Shown here one piece after another: positions 46,683-56,182 of a stretch of 64,000 nucleotides of DNA (position 1 is the first letter of the stretch; each line of letters starts with the position of its first letter). Origin of the DNA: Bacillus pinisoli (GTDB lineage Bacteria; Bacillota; Bacilli; Bacillales; SA4); contig NZ_JAJQKI010000013.1 of assembly GCF_023036475.1 (NCBI RefSeq), positions 36,179 through 100,178 of the forward strand, written 5' to 3'. The notes beneath the pieces are model-generated. The model was not told the origin of the DNA. It searched no databases and saw nothing but the letters and a program-made list of their open reading frames with translations. The translations under genes and the position numbers were made by a program.

Positions 46683-47108
46683 ATGCTAACAATCTATGAG
46701 AACGTAAAAGGAAATTCATATAAACAACTCATCCATTACCTATCACAACATTGCAACCGATTTGCTTTTGTGGAGAATAGAGAAATAATGGAGATTGAAG
46801 AAGACCGTATTGCTTATGTTGATCAATTAATAATGGATATAAAAGGGCATTTACTCGATCGAAAAGTACAACGAAAATGGGAAACAACAAGACTATCTGG
46901 TGGGACAGCCTACGTTTATTATTTTCAGTTTAATTATGCTACAAAACAATTTTTTATAGAGTATAGTCAATCTCTTTTTTATTGGATAAGCCCAAAACTA
47001 CCGGAAGATTTAATGTTTTATCAGGATGAGAAATGTGTATTGGCAGTGTGTTCACATGAGGGATATTTTAACGTTGATCAAGCTTTATGGAACCAATTTC
47101 AAAAATAG
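46683..47108 (+). CDS. Protein of unknown function, 141 aa, VanZ operon partner
   Basis: AAGGAG lies 7 bp before the ATG. The protein is soluble, with a first half rich in charged helices and an aromatic second half (YVYYFQFNYATKQFFIEYSQ then FYWISPKLPEDLMFYQ). It has no signal peptide or recognised motif. The tight spacing to the VanZ gene suggests co-expression; a terminator follows. Confidence 0.7.
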   Translation: MLTIYENVKGNSYKQLIHYLSQHCNRFAFVENREIMEIEEDRIAYVDQLIMDIKGHLLDRKVQRKWETTRLSGGTAYVYYFQFNYATKQFFIEYSQSLFYWISPKLPEDLMFYQDEKCVLAVCSHEGYFNVDQALWNQFQK

Positions 47109-47318
47109 TAATGAAATTGCACAATGAGAAAGGATTTAAACGATTAGCTTCTGATCATTATCTGAACGAGGAGATGTAATAGATACGCAAGCAGGAGAAA
47201 TATGTGTACAAATGTTCACCTTATATAAATAGGTGAAAAAACCCAGCAATAACCAGTAACGTGCTTCACAAGGAAATGTATCAACCACTATTGAATCGTA
47301 TAGCTTTCAACAAAATAG

Positions 47319-47356
47319 AAAGCGGAAACCTATCTAAGGGTTTCTGCTTATTTTTT
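47319..47356 (+). terminator. Terminator of the VanZ operon
   Basis: AAGCGGAAACC pairs with GGTTTCTGCTT and is followed by ATTTTTT. Confidence 0.85.
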
Positions 47357-47397
47357 GGAACTAGAATTGTAAAATGTGTATGTTTTTTTAAATTATT

Positions 47398-47423
47398 TGA
47401 AACTTTTCTTAATGATAAAGTCC
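47398..47423 (+). promoter_or_regulatory. Candidate ECF-sigma autoregulatory promoter
   Basis: TGAAAC (47398-47403), N16, GTCC (47420-47423) resembles the Bacillus ECF consensus TGAAAC-N16-CGTC. It lies 27 bp before the sigma factor ATG, as expected if the sigma factor drives its own operon. Confidence 0.5.
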
Positions 47424-47449
47424 ACTAATAGGTGAAGGAGGGAAAAAAG

Positions 47450-47989
47450 ATGGAAATGGAAGCCCAACGATTAGTTAAGAAAGCAATTAAAGGTAACAAA
47501 ACTGCCTTTGAGAAATTGGTTCAACAACATTATGAAAGAGTCTACCGGACAGCTTATCTTTATGTACATAACGAAGAAGATGCGTTGGATGTGGTTCAAG
47601 AAGCAACCTATCAGGCTTATAAATCAATCCATTCGTTAAAAAATCCAGCGTATTTTGCGACCTGGCTTACAAGGATCGTAATTCGCTGCTCAGTTGATGT
47701 CATTAAAAAAAGAGGTAAAGTTGTAGCAATGAGCGATGAATTCCTGTCAAACCTGCCGGATGAATCAAATGTAGACAGTGAAGGTGATCCACAGCTCCTA
47801 CATGCCATACAGCAGCTGAGACTCAATTACCGTACGGCCATTATTCTTTTCTACTATTATGATTACTCAATTAAGACGATTAGCGGTGTGATGGAAATCC
47901 CAGAGAACACCGTAAAAACTTACTTAAGCAGAGGGAAAGCAGAGTTAAGAAAGACTTATAAAAGTGAGGAGGACAAATGCCATGGATAA
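47450..47989 (+). CDS. ECF-type RNA polymerase sigma factor
   Basis: The 179-residue sigma factor has region 2 ([20 protein letters not shown] then [19 protein letters not shown]) and region 4 ([20 protein letters not shown] then [16 protein letters not shown]). AAGGAGGG precedes the ATG at 47450. The partner anti-sigma gene overlaps its end by 8 bp. The size and partner resemble the SigV/RsiV and similar envelope-stress systems; the inducing signal is unknown. Confidence 0.93.
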   Translation: MEMEAQRLVKKAIKGNKTAFEKLVQQHYERVYRTAYLYVHNEEDALDVVQEATYQAYKSIHSLKNPAYFATWLTRIVIRCSVDVIKKRGKVVAMSDEFLSNLPDESNVDSEGDPQLLHAIQQLRLNYRTAIILFYYYDYSIKTISGVMEIPENTVKTYLSRGKAELRKTYKSEEDKCHG

Positions 47990-49394
47990 TAAGAAACTCA
48001 ATGAAATGATTGACCAAATACCTGTCCCAAAAGAGAAAGTGTTTGACGCCATTTCCAAAGGGATAAACAGAGACGTTAACGGAGGATATGGAAAGAGAAA
48101 GAAGGTTTTTGTTGGTGTTGCCACTTCAGCTGCCATTCTTGGCATTACGATTGCCTCCGGATTTTTTAATTCTACTATGAATCATGTATTGGCTAATACA
48201 CCTATAATTGGTGGGATTTTTCAAGAGTTCAATGATCGAACAGGTGTAGAGTTAGCTCATCAGGATGCAGTGACAGAATTAAACCAAGCTACGACGAAAA
48301 ATGGAGTAACTGTAAAACTGACAAGTGCCTATTTTGATGGCAACGTGGTGTCTATTACAGGTTTTGTAGACAAAGAAGTTGAAAAAGGCGGGAACGAAAA
48401 AGGTGAAGTAAGCTTTGATGTTAATTTTGAACATTATAAAGGAGATAATGATCCATGGTTAGGTGGATCGAGAGAAGTTAAGAAAGTAGAAAATGGATAT
48501 ATCTTTCAGTGGAAAATGGATTATCCCTATAAAACAATTGAGGAGAATTTTACTCTCCCAATAACAATTCATAATATTAACGGCATTCAAGGTGAATGGA
48601 ACTTTAATATTCCCATTCAACAAGAAAAAAACAATACACTTGCTATAAATCAAGAGCATGTATATCCGGCCAATGGGGTTAAAGTCCGTATTAATGAGAT
48701 CCTTACTGCAAAAGCATCATCATCGCTTGTTTATGAGACCATAGAGGAATATAAGGAAGACGACATTACTATTTCAAAAGTAGTTGATGATAAAGGGAAC
48801 GTGTATAGATTTGGAAATCAAACAGTTCTCGAACACTCCGAACGAGAAAATGGATATCTTACTACCGTTCGATCGGAGATGACTAAGCTAGATCCAAACG
48901 CTACTTCACTAACTATCTACCCAAGTTTAACGATTAAAGATCCAAAAGTGCAGCAGTTATTGAGTGAGAAAACATTTACTTTAAAGAGCCAGCGTCTTGA
49001 TTTAGGTCTGCAGGTAAATGATGTTACGCAAAAGGGTGAGACACTGGTTGTAGATTATCAACTTACAGGGCTGCCTAAAAACTTGGGTGATCATAAGCTA
49101 GATATTATTAATCATAATCTGGAATATGCTTTTTGGTTAGTGGATGACAAATATCTATCAAAGATTGACCCGGAAAACCCGTGGCCTCCTAAAAACCACG
49201 GAATTGCATTTAATAAAGTAAAACTGATTGATACAGCAACAGCACACTACCAATCTACATTTGATATAAATGGTGATGAAAACATACAGAACTTTAAGCT
49301 GGAGGATACAATCTTACTTTTCGACTTTTCAAACCTTGTCTCTACTGAAGATTTAAAACCGTTTACTGTGGACCTTCCTGTTGTGGAAGAATAA
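47982..49394 (+). CDS. DUF4179-type membrane anti-sigma factor
   Basis: The 470-residue protein has a short cytoplasmic N-terminus ([20 protein letters not shown]), one transmembrane helix (about 46-65), then an extracytoplasmic DUF4179 segment ([18 protein letters not shown] then [20 protein letters not shown]) and a DUF5643-like C-terminal region. Genes of this kind lie right after ECF sigma genes and sequester the sigma factor at the membrane. AGGAGG 9 bp upstream selects the ATG at 47982. No zinc-binding HxxxCxxC is seen. Confidence 0.87.
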   Translation: MDNKKLNEMIDQIPVPKEKVFDAISKGINRDVNGGYGKRKKVFVGVATSAAILGITIASGFFNSTMNHVLANTPIIGGIFQEFNDRTGVELAHQDAVTELNQATTKNGVTVKLTSAYFDGNVVSITGFVDKEVEKGGNEKGEVSFDVNFEHYKGDNDPWLGGSREVKKVENGYIFQWKMDYPYKTIEENFTLPITIHNINGIQGEWNFNIPIQQEKNNTLAINQEHVYPANGVKVRINEILTAKASSSLVYETIEEYKEDDITISKVVDDKGNVYRFGNQTVLEHSERENGYLTTVRSEMTKLDPNATSLTIYPSLTIKDPKVQQLLSEKTFTLKSQRLDLGLQVNDVTQKGETLVVDYQLTGLPKNLGDHKLDIINHNLEYAFWLVDDKYLSKIDPENPWPPKNHGIAFNKVKLIDTATAHYQSTFDINGDENIQNFKLEDTILLFDFSNLVSTEDLKPFTVDLPVVEE

Positions 49395-49425
49395 ACTGTC
49401 TTAAGTTCATAAGGGGTGTAATATC

Positions 49426-49456
49426 GGGCGATGACTTTGATAGTCATTGCCTTTTA
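49426..49456 (+). terminator. Terminator of the sigma/anti-sigma operon
   Basis: GGGCGATGACT pairs with AGTCATTGCC around TTGAT and is followed by TTTTA. Confidence 0.82.
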
Positions 49457-49622
49457 CTGTTTGTAATAGGTCTCAAGGATATAATGGGTATAATGAAGGA
49501 TTTCCGCATGAATTGTTGAAATACTTATTGTCTAAAAAAGTTTAGAGGGGGGAATTTGTATTTCTTCTATCGTCTCAGATATTAGCTAAGTTTAAACAAA
49601 AAGTTTTGTAAGGAGAAGGACT

Positions 49623-50173
49623 ATGCAATATTTTATTGGGATTGTACCATCAGAAGAGTATAAAGAGAAAATAGAAGAAGTTCAGCTCTCCTTGAAGAAT
49701 AATTTACTACCAGACATTGTTGAGCCTCATATTACTATAAAAGCACAGGGTGGATTAACAGCAGACAAGGAATGGCTAAAGGAAGTTCAAAGGATCTGTA
49801 CTGAAACTTCACCATTTAATCTAAAAATAGATAAACCAGCCTTTTTTGTGAAAATGTCCTGTTTTTAACGGTTGATTCGAAAGAGATTTATGAGTTACAT
49901 AGAAAAGTCGTTAATGCTATATCTCCAGGAAAAGATCTAGTTAAGAAATATATGGAATTAGACGACTATGTACCTCATTTAACATTAGGCCAGACTCAGT
50001 GGGGATTAACTAGTTTAGAATTAAAAGATATGGCTGGATTCTCAGAAGAAAAGTTAAGTCCATTTCCTACAATTAATGTTGATTTCTTAAGAGTGTACCA
50101 AGAAGTACAACCAAACAAATATAGTAAACTACTAGATATTCAACTAAAAAAGGAAGCTTATTCACTTGACTGA
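49623..50173 (+). pseudogene. 2'-5' RNA ligase/2H phosphoesterase-family gene split by a one-base frameshift
   Basis: The first frame encodes MQYFIGIVPSEEYKEKI, the first HxT motif (EPHITIKAQGG), and stops at 49868. One base out of register, the protein continues NVLFLTVDSKEIYELHRKVV and reaches the second motif (VPHLTLGQTQ), ending at 50173. Loss of one base near 49850 (TTTTTTGTGAAAATG) explains both; restored, the protein would be about 183 residues, normal for the family. AAGGAGAAGG precedes the ATG. Sequencing error is an alternative to real decay. Confidence 0.82.
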
Positions 50174-50233
50174 GATAGAAGGCTTAGAAGTTAAAACAAA
50201 TGAAGTGGATACTATTGAAGGGAGAGGGAATAT

Positions 50234-50701
50234 ATGAATATCAGGCTTGCTGAACTAAACGATATCAATCAATTAATAAAAATGAGATGGGATTTTACTG
50301 TTGAATACGATGAAAGTAAAAACGACTCGTCATACGAGGATTTTGAAAAGGAATGTTATTCTTTCTTAAAGAAAGCCATTAATAGTGGACAATGGTATAT
50401 ATGGGTTGCAGAAGAAAGTGAAAAAGTAGTATCACACATATACATAGAATTAATACAAAAGGTACCACGCCCAGGTAGAATCACATACCCGTTTGCTTAT
50501 ATGACAAATGTTTATACAGTTCCAGAATATCGTAATAAAGGCATAGGAAGTGAAATGCTTCAAACCATAAATCAGTGGATTAAAGAGAATGATTTTGAGT
50601 TTGTAATTGTATGGCCAAGTGAGGATTCTATTAATTATTATAAAAAGAATGGTTATGTTCATTGTACGGAGCCTATGGAATATTTTCCACGAGGGGACTA
50701 G
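50234..50701 (+). CDS. GNAT-family N-acetyltransferase
   Basis: The 155-residue protein has GNAT motif A as VYTVPEYRNKGIGSEML (acetyl-CoA pyrophosphate loop RNKGIG) and motif B near YYKKNGYVHC. The acceptor substrate is unknown. GAAGGGAGAGG precedes the ATG. Confidence 0.9.
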   Translation: MNIRLAELNDINQLIKMRWDFTVEYDESKNDSSYEDFEKECYSFLKKAINSGQWYIWVAEESEKVVSHIYIELIQKVPRPGRITYPFAYMTNVYTVPEYRNKGIGSEMLQTINQWIKENDFEFVIVWPSEDSINYYKKNGYVHCTEPMEYFPRGD

Positions 50702-50859
50702 TTAACTAATCTTTGAGGAGATTGATGACACTAGAACCGTGCATCTGGTTAAAAGGATTACTTAAAGTAAAAGACTATAAAAGTCCGTTAGAATAACATG
50801 AGGGGATAGAAGCTGTTTCATTATAGAGTGTTTATTAAGAATAAAAGGAGGTTTTTAAG

Positions 50860-51030
50860 ATCAAACGTATTTATACAACATTGTTAATAACGATATTATT
50901 TCTTGCTACTGCAATTATTTCAAATCTTCACTCTCTTGAATACGCCAAGGAATCTTGTTTTAATAACAATAAAACTCCAATAGTGAAAAAAGATGTCCTA
51001 GCAATTAATTGGTCTGTTTCTTGTAAATAA
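50860..51030 (+). CDS. Small exported peptide with apparent ATC start, 56 aa
   Basis: A perfect AGGAGG (50846-50851) is followed, at 8-nt spacing, by ATC instead of ATG; the frame then runs 56 codons: KRIYTTLLITILFLATAIIS, a signal-like helix, then a short polar tail with two Cys (ESCFNNNKTP and WSVSC). No ATG, GTG or well-placed TTG exists at the start. Either ATC is used, the start is mutated, or translation begins at a TTG codon within the helix. The family was not recognised. Confidence 0.45.
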   Translation: MKRIYTTLLITILFLATAIISNLHSLEYAKESCFNNNKTPIVKKDVLAINWSVSCK

Positions 51031-51129
51031 CCAAAATGTTACTTGCTTCATTAACGGGTACTATGAACAAAAGGAGGCTATAGCTTTTACACGATAGCCG
51101 TCTTGTTATGAAGTCAAAAGAGCTAGAGC

Positions 51130-52212
51130 CTACTTAATAAATCCAAGATCTCCCCAATTATCAATATCTGTTATTAGTTTAGTTAATAGAGTGAATCCTT
51201 GCTCAAAGTCACGCAAATGAGCAACCTCCACTGGTGAATGTGAATAGCGTCTCGCAAACGTAATTGCTCCTGCTAATACGCCTTCTCTCTCTATGTGTAC
51301 GGCAGCGAGGTCTGTAGTCGCTCCAGTCATGACGGCAAGTTGATAAGGAATGTCAAGCTCAGTTGCATACCGGATTAGTAATTGTTTGAATTGAGGTGAC
51401 ATTAAGTTTCCTCGAATCGATCCACCAGCAAGAGCTGGAATGACTGGGCCTCGTCCGATTCCAATAGGATAGCCGCTATTTAAGCTATCGGGAGTATCTG
51501 CACATGGAATGGTGTCTAGCACAATCGCGTAATCAGGGTTTACCTTGTATGTTGCAACCTTTGCTCCTCGAAGGCCAACTTCTTCTTGTACAGCGACAAC
51601 TCCAACAAGTGTTCCAGAGAAGTCACGTTCAGAATGAAGTGCTTTAAACAATTGTAATAATAGAATACAGCATGAACGATTATCAATGGCTTTTCCACAG
51701 ATTAGCTCAGAATTTGTAAACTGCTCAATTTCACTTATGTAAGTAATGGGATCTCCAATTTGAATACCCAGTTGATGGACTTCCTCTCTTGATTGGGCAC
51801 CAACGTCTATATAAAGCTCATATATAGAAGGAATTCTTTTTCGCTCCTCGGGAGTTTGGAGATGTCCAGCTTTCACGCCAACTACACCAAAGTGTCCATT
51901 TACGTTCACTTTTCTTCCGATAAGTAAGGATTCAATCATCCCACCAGTACGTTCTATTTTCAGGAAGCCGCGATCATCAATATCTCGAACGACACAACCA
52001 ATTTCATCTGAATGTGCAGATACCATGACTGTCGGACCTGGCTTTTTACCTTTCATGTACGCATAAAGATTTCCCATATGGTCCACCTCAACCTGATCAG
52101 CATATGGTTTGAAAAGTTCGACCAACTTTTGGACCACATTCATTTCTTGACCTGGTGCCCCTTGAATAGCTGCCAATTCTTTTAGTTGTTCTAAAAATTC
52201 AGATTTCTCCAC
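51130..52212 (-). CDS. M42-family metallopeptidase (glutamyl/deblocking aminopeptidase-like)
   Basis: The 360-residue enzyme has the M42 metal ligands: SAHSDEIGCVV, GKAIDNRSCC, VQEEVGLRGA (catalytic and metal Glu), VLDTIPCADTP, and the final His in RYSHSPVEV. It is a relative of B. subtilis YtoP/YsdC, cytosolic aminopeptidases that form large assemblies. AAGGGGGAATAACG precedes the ATG. It is monocistronic on the minus strand. A weak GGCTAT/ATAGCC hairpin (51076-51099) follows its stop. Confidence 0.92.
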   Translation of the reverse strand: MEKSEFLEQLKELAAIQGAPGQEMNVVQKLVELFKPYADQVEVDHMGNLYAYMKGKKPGPTVMVSAHSDEIGCVVRDIDDRGFLKIERTGGMIESLLIGRKVNVNGHFGVVGVKAGHLQTPEERKRIPSIYELYIDVGAQSREEVHQLGIQIGDPITYISEIEQFTNSELICGKAIDNRSCCILLLQLFKALHSERDFSGTLVGVVAVQEEVGLRGAKVATYKVNPDYAIVLDTIPCADTPDSLNSGYPIGIGRGPVIPALAGGSIRGNLMSPQFKQLLIRYATELDIPYQLAVMTGATTDLAAVHIEREGVLAGAITFARRYSHSPVEVAHLRDFEQGFTLLTKLITDIDNWGDLGFIK

Positions 52213-52389
52213 TCGTTATTCCCCCTTTAAATGGTTTGTATCCTTTTTAATCATATCATAGAGGAAGAAAGGATTAGAAATCAGAATTTAGGGCTTGAGC
52301 TATATAAAAAAGTTCTCTCCTGAGAAGGAATCTAGCATCCTATGGCTAATAATTAATGTACTTGAATCTAAATAGTTGAGGTGTGTTTT

Positions 52390-52833
52390 TTGAATATTTC
52401 CTTACATAATATTAATCAAGAAAATTGGGAGAAGGCCATTTCGTTGTCCGTAGCTGATGAACAAAAGCAGTTCATGGCTTCTAACCTATATTCCATTGCA
52501 GAGGTACAATTTCTTAAAAACTTCAAAACAATGGGGATCTATCTAGAAGAGAAGATGATAGGGTTTACAATGTTTGGTATTGATCCAGATGATGGGAACT
52601 ACTGGATATATCGCTTAATGATTGATCAGGCTTATCAGGGGAATGGCTACGGAAAGAAAGCTGTTGAGTTAGTCATTTCCGATATTAAAAGTAGAAATAA
52701 TAGCAACATCCCTTTAATCATGATTGGTTATCATCCATCTAATATAGGTGCAAAGTGGACTTATAAGAAAGCTGGTTTTATAGAGACAGAAATGGCTCCA
52801 TGGGGTGAGCAGTTAGCAGAGTATTCTCTATAA
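52390..52833 (+). CDS. GNAT-family N-acetyltransferase, polyamine-acetyltransferase-like
   Basis: The 147-residue protein has motif A (YRLMIDQAYQGNGYGKKAVELV) and motif B (PSNIGAKWTYKKAGFIETE). The overall pattern resembles BltD/PaiA-type polyamine acetyltransferases, but the substrate is not certain. The TTG start at 52390 follows GAGGTG; an in-frame GTG nine bases upstream overlaps that site. Confidence 0.85.
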   Translation: MNISLHNINQENWEKAISLSVADEQKQFMASNLYSIAEVQFLKNFKTMGIYLEEKMIGFTMFGIDPDDGNYWIYRLMIDQAYQGNGYGKKAVELVISDIKSRNNSNIPLIMIGYHPSNIGAKWTYKKAGFIETEMAPWGEQLAEYSL

Positions 52834-52861
52834 GACTTATGTATTTTTACCTTTATAATAG

Positions 52862-52896
52862 GCATTCATGGTAACAGACCATGGATGCTTTTTTTG
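52862..52896 (+). terminator. Terminator of the GNAT gene
   Basis: GCATTCATGGT pairs with ACCATGGATGC around AACAG, followed by TTTTTTT. Confidence 0.9.
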
Positions 52897-53063
52897 TGTA
52901 GAAAGTTATAATATTCACATTGTTCATAATAGATGTATTTTTCTCCCTAACGTAAACTAATTGTAAATATGGTAGTATTTTCCTAAAAATGATTTATAAT
53001 TAGTAACTGTGTTAGTTTTTTCCATTTTTACCAGATTATAAGGTAAATGAACGGGGGAGAAAT

Positions 53064-56000
53064 ATGAAGCTGTTAAAGTTTTTTGTTGAGAGAAAGATAT
53101 TAATTGGTCTAATGGTCATGTTCGTGTTGATGGTAGGTAGTTTTTCCATTACAAAATTGGATCAAGAATTGATGCCTGCCATTGAATTCGATGCTGCCTA
53201 TGTGCATGTAAATGCGGGTGAGATGGCTGCGATTGAGGTAGAACGTACGATTACCACACCATTAGAGCAACGTATTTTAGCGTTGGATGGGGTAGAAGGT
53301 GTATCTTCTACAACTAATATAGGGCGCAGCTCTATTCAGGTCAAGATTGAAAGTGGCCGTGGAGAAGATGTAACCAAAGAAATTCAGTCCGTTGTCAATT
53401 CGGAGACTGCATCTATAAATGGTGTAAAAGAGGCTGTCACAGATCAAATGAGCACATCACAAAGTTATGAATTTTTTATGGATGTATCTAACGGTGATAT
53501 GGAAGAGATGACAACCTTTGCGAAGGACATACTTGAACCGAGATTAGAAGAGTTACCAGAAGTAAATGATGTATTACTTGCAGGAGTGGAAGAAAAAGAG
53601 GTAACAATTGAGTTTAACAGAGAAAAGGTAAATGAATTAGGCCTTGATATTATGCAAGTGGTTAGTATGATTCAACAAGGGAATAGTGAGGCCACAGTTG
53701 GAGAATTTAGTAGCGAGAAAGGCTCACCATCATTACGATGGAATACGAAACTTGAAAACGTTGAGGAGATTAAAAATCTGAAAATACCTAGCCTAACCGG
53801 AACCATAAAAGTGAAGGAATTTGCTGCTGTCTCTATTCAACCATTAGAGACTTCAAGCTTAGTTTGGAAAAATGGAACAAAAGATTTTATTTTTATTCAG
53901 ATTGGGCGAGTTTCCGATGCAACACAAATTGAAATGGCAGAAGCGGTACGTGCAGAAATTGAAAAGATTCGTGAAGAAGGGCTTGTCAATGGGTTTGAGC
54001 TAAATGAAATGGTGGCTCAGGCAGATTATGTAAAAAATTCAATTGATGGAGTAACGAGTAATATTTTAATCGGTGGATTTATTGCAATTATCATTCTATT
54101 ACTATTCTTACGCAATATTAGAGCAACCATTATTGTAGGTCTTTCCATTCCAACTTCTGTCTTACTAACGTTCGCATCGATGTGGCTGTTTGATTATAGC
54201 TTTAACATTCTTACGTTGATTGGACTTGGATTAGGAATTGGAATGATGGTAGATTCCTCAATAGTCATTTTAGAATCCATTTATCGTAAAAAAGAGCAAG
54301 GAATGCCAAACTTCAGTGCCGTCATTGAAGGGACGAAAGAGAGGTGGCAACAGCGGTTATTGCTTCTATGCTAACGACTATTGTTGTGTTTCTCCCAATT
54401 GGTTTACTTGGTGGGGAAATGGGACAATTTATGGTCATGCTTTCTGCTGTAGTGGCTATAACATTAATAGCTTCTGTCGTCGTATCATTTACATTAATAC
54501 CTTCTCTTTCGGAAAACTTTTTAAAGCTGAGTAAGAAAAAGAAGCCTAAAAAGGAAGGGTTTCTTTTATGCGGATATAGTAAAACAGTTGCTTGGGCAGT
54601 GAAGAAAAAACGATATAGCTTTGCTGTGGTAGCCATCTTCTTTTTAATGTTCGCCGGTTCATTAACGTTTGTCACAAAGATTCCAATGACGATTATGCCA
54701 GACATGTTAAACCGTTATCAAGAATTAATGGTTACGGTTGAAACAGGGGTTTCGCTGGAAGAAAAGGAAGAGATTGTGGCTAATATAAATCAGGCGCTTT
54801 CTTCAGTAAAGGATGTAGAATCGAATTATGTTTTAGACAATGGAAATATGTTATATACAATTATTAATATGACAAAAGGTGAAGCCATTACTAGAGAACA
54901 AAAGGAAGTTAATGAAGATATTTTCCGATCATTACGTGAATTAGAAAAAGTATTACCTATTAAAAATGTTGCGGGCGCTATGTCTGCTGGTGGAGGATCT
55001 CCTGTACAAATAAATATTAAAGGTGAGAGTTTTGAAGAGCTTCAATCGGTAGCGACTGAATTTATTCCAGAGCTTGAAAAGGTCGAAGGAATAGTCGGAA
55101 TTAGCAATTCAATTGAACGCACCTCAATAGAAGAAGTAATTGAACTAAATGAACAAGCCATTGAAGAAGCAGGATTAACTAAAATTCAAGTCAAGCAATT
55201 TATTGAAACTAGCTTTTTACAGATGCCTGTTGGGGAAGTGACTTTTGAAGAAGAGAGATTACCAATGATGGTAAAATGGGATGAGCAGATTGAGAGTAAA
55301 TCTAATCTTTTAGATTTACAGATTCCAACCTCAAGTGGAGAGAAGAAGCTTTCAAACTTTATCTCACTAAAAAGTGTGGATACACCGAATGAAATCTCTC
55401 ATGATGATGGAGAAAGATTCATTTCAATTTCTGCAGATATAGAAGAACGTGATTTAGGCGCTATTAATCGCGATGTTCAAAATTTAATTGAAGATTTCCA
55501 AGCTCCAATTGGTTATACAATATCTCCATCGGGTGATTTAGAGCAACAACAAAAGCTGATGCAGGAAATGATTATGATATTAGCCATCTCTATTTTCCTA
55601 GTATATTTAGTCATGGCTGTGCAATTTAATAGCCTTTCCCATCCTATTGTTGTCATGTCTGTTATACCAATGACGGTAGTTGGTGTTATTTTAGGACTTC
55701 TGCTAACACAACGAGAACTAAGTATTATGTCTGGAATGGGTGTAATAATGCTAATAGGGATTGTTCTGAACAATGCCATTCTGCTCATTGACCGTACAAA
55801 TCAATTACGAAAAGTAGGCTATAAAGTAGAGGATGCTCTTGTTGAGGCAGGGAAGAATCGCGTGCGTCCAATCTTTATGACGACATTAACAACAGTTGGT
55901 GGGATGCTTCCTTTAGCATTAGCTACTGGTACCTCGGGGAACTATCAAGCACCAATGGCGACAGTTATTATCTCTGGGTTAATGTTTGCCACTTTCATTA

Positions 56001-56128
56001 CATTGTTACTCATCCCTTCTGTGTATCGCTTATTTGATGCAATAGGAAGTAGCTTTACAAGGCTTGGCAAAAGTAGACGTAAAACTAATCGTAAGCATGA
56101 TAAAGAGGTAACAGAAGCAGTAAGTTAA
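53064..56128 (+). pseudogene. RND-family efflux transporter (SwrC/AcrB-like) split by a 2-bp frameshift
   Basis: The first frame (53064-54374) carries transmembrane helix 1, the first large extracytoplasmic domain and helices through SIVILESIYRKKEQGM, then loses register after EGTKE. The second frame resumes at 54344 as VATAVIASMLTTIVVFLPIG and runs through the second half to 56128. An extra AG at 54342-54343 in the AAAGAGAGG tract explains it; removed, the protein is about 1020 residues with 12 helices, full length for the family. GGGGGAG precedes the ATG. No membrane-fusion partner lies nearby. It may be a real mutation or a sequencing error. Confidence 0.88.
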
Positions 56129-56146
56129 TCCATGTTTATATCAAAC

Positions 56147-56182
56147 AGAAAGAGGCCAGCATTTACATCTTGGCCTCTTTAC
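56147..56182. terminator. Bidirectional terminator between the RND and acyl-CoA ligase genes
   Basis: AAAGAGGCCA pairs perfectly with TGGCCTCTTT across 12 nt. The right arm lies within the last codons of the convergent ligase gene, and its stop falls in the loop. Confidence 0.8.

Noticed and set aside
54322..54705. 127-codon minus-strand frame at the RND frameshift
   Set aside because: It runs antisense to conserved transmembrane helices of the RND transporter and has no supporting start site.
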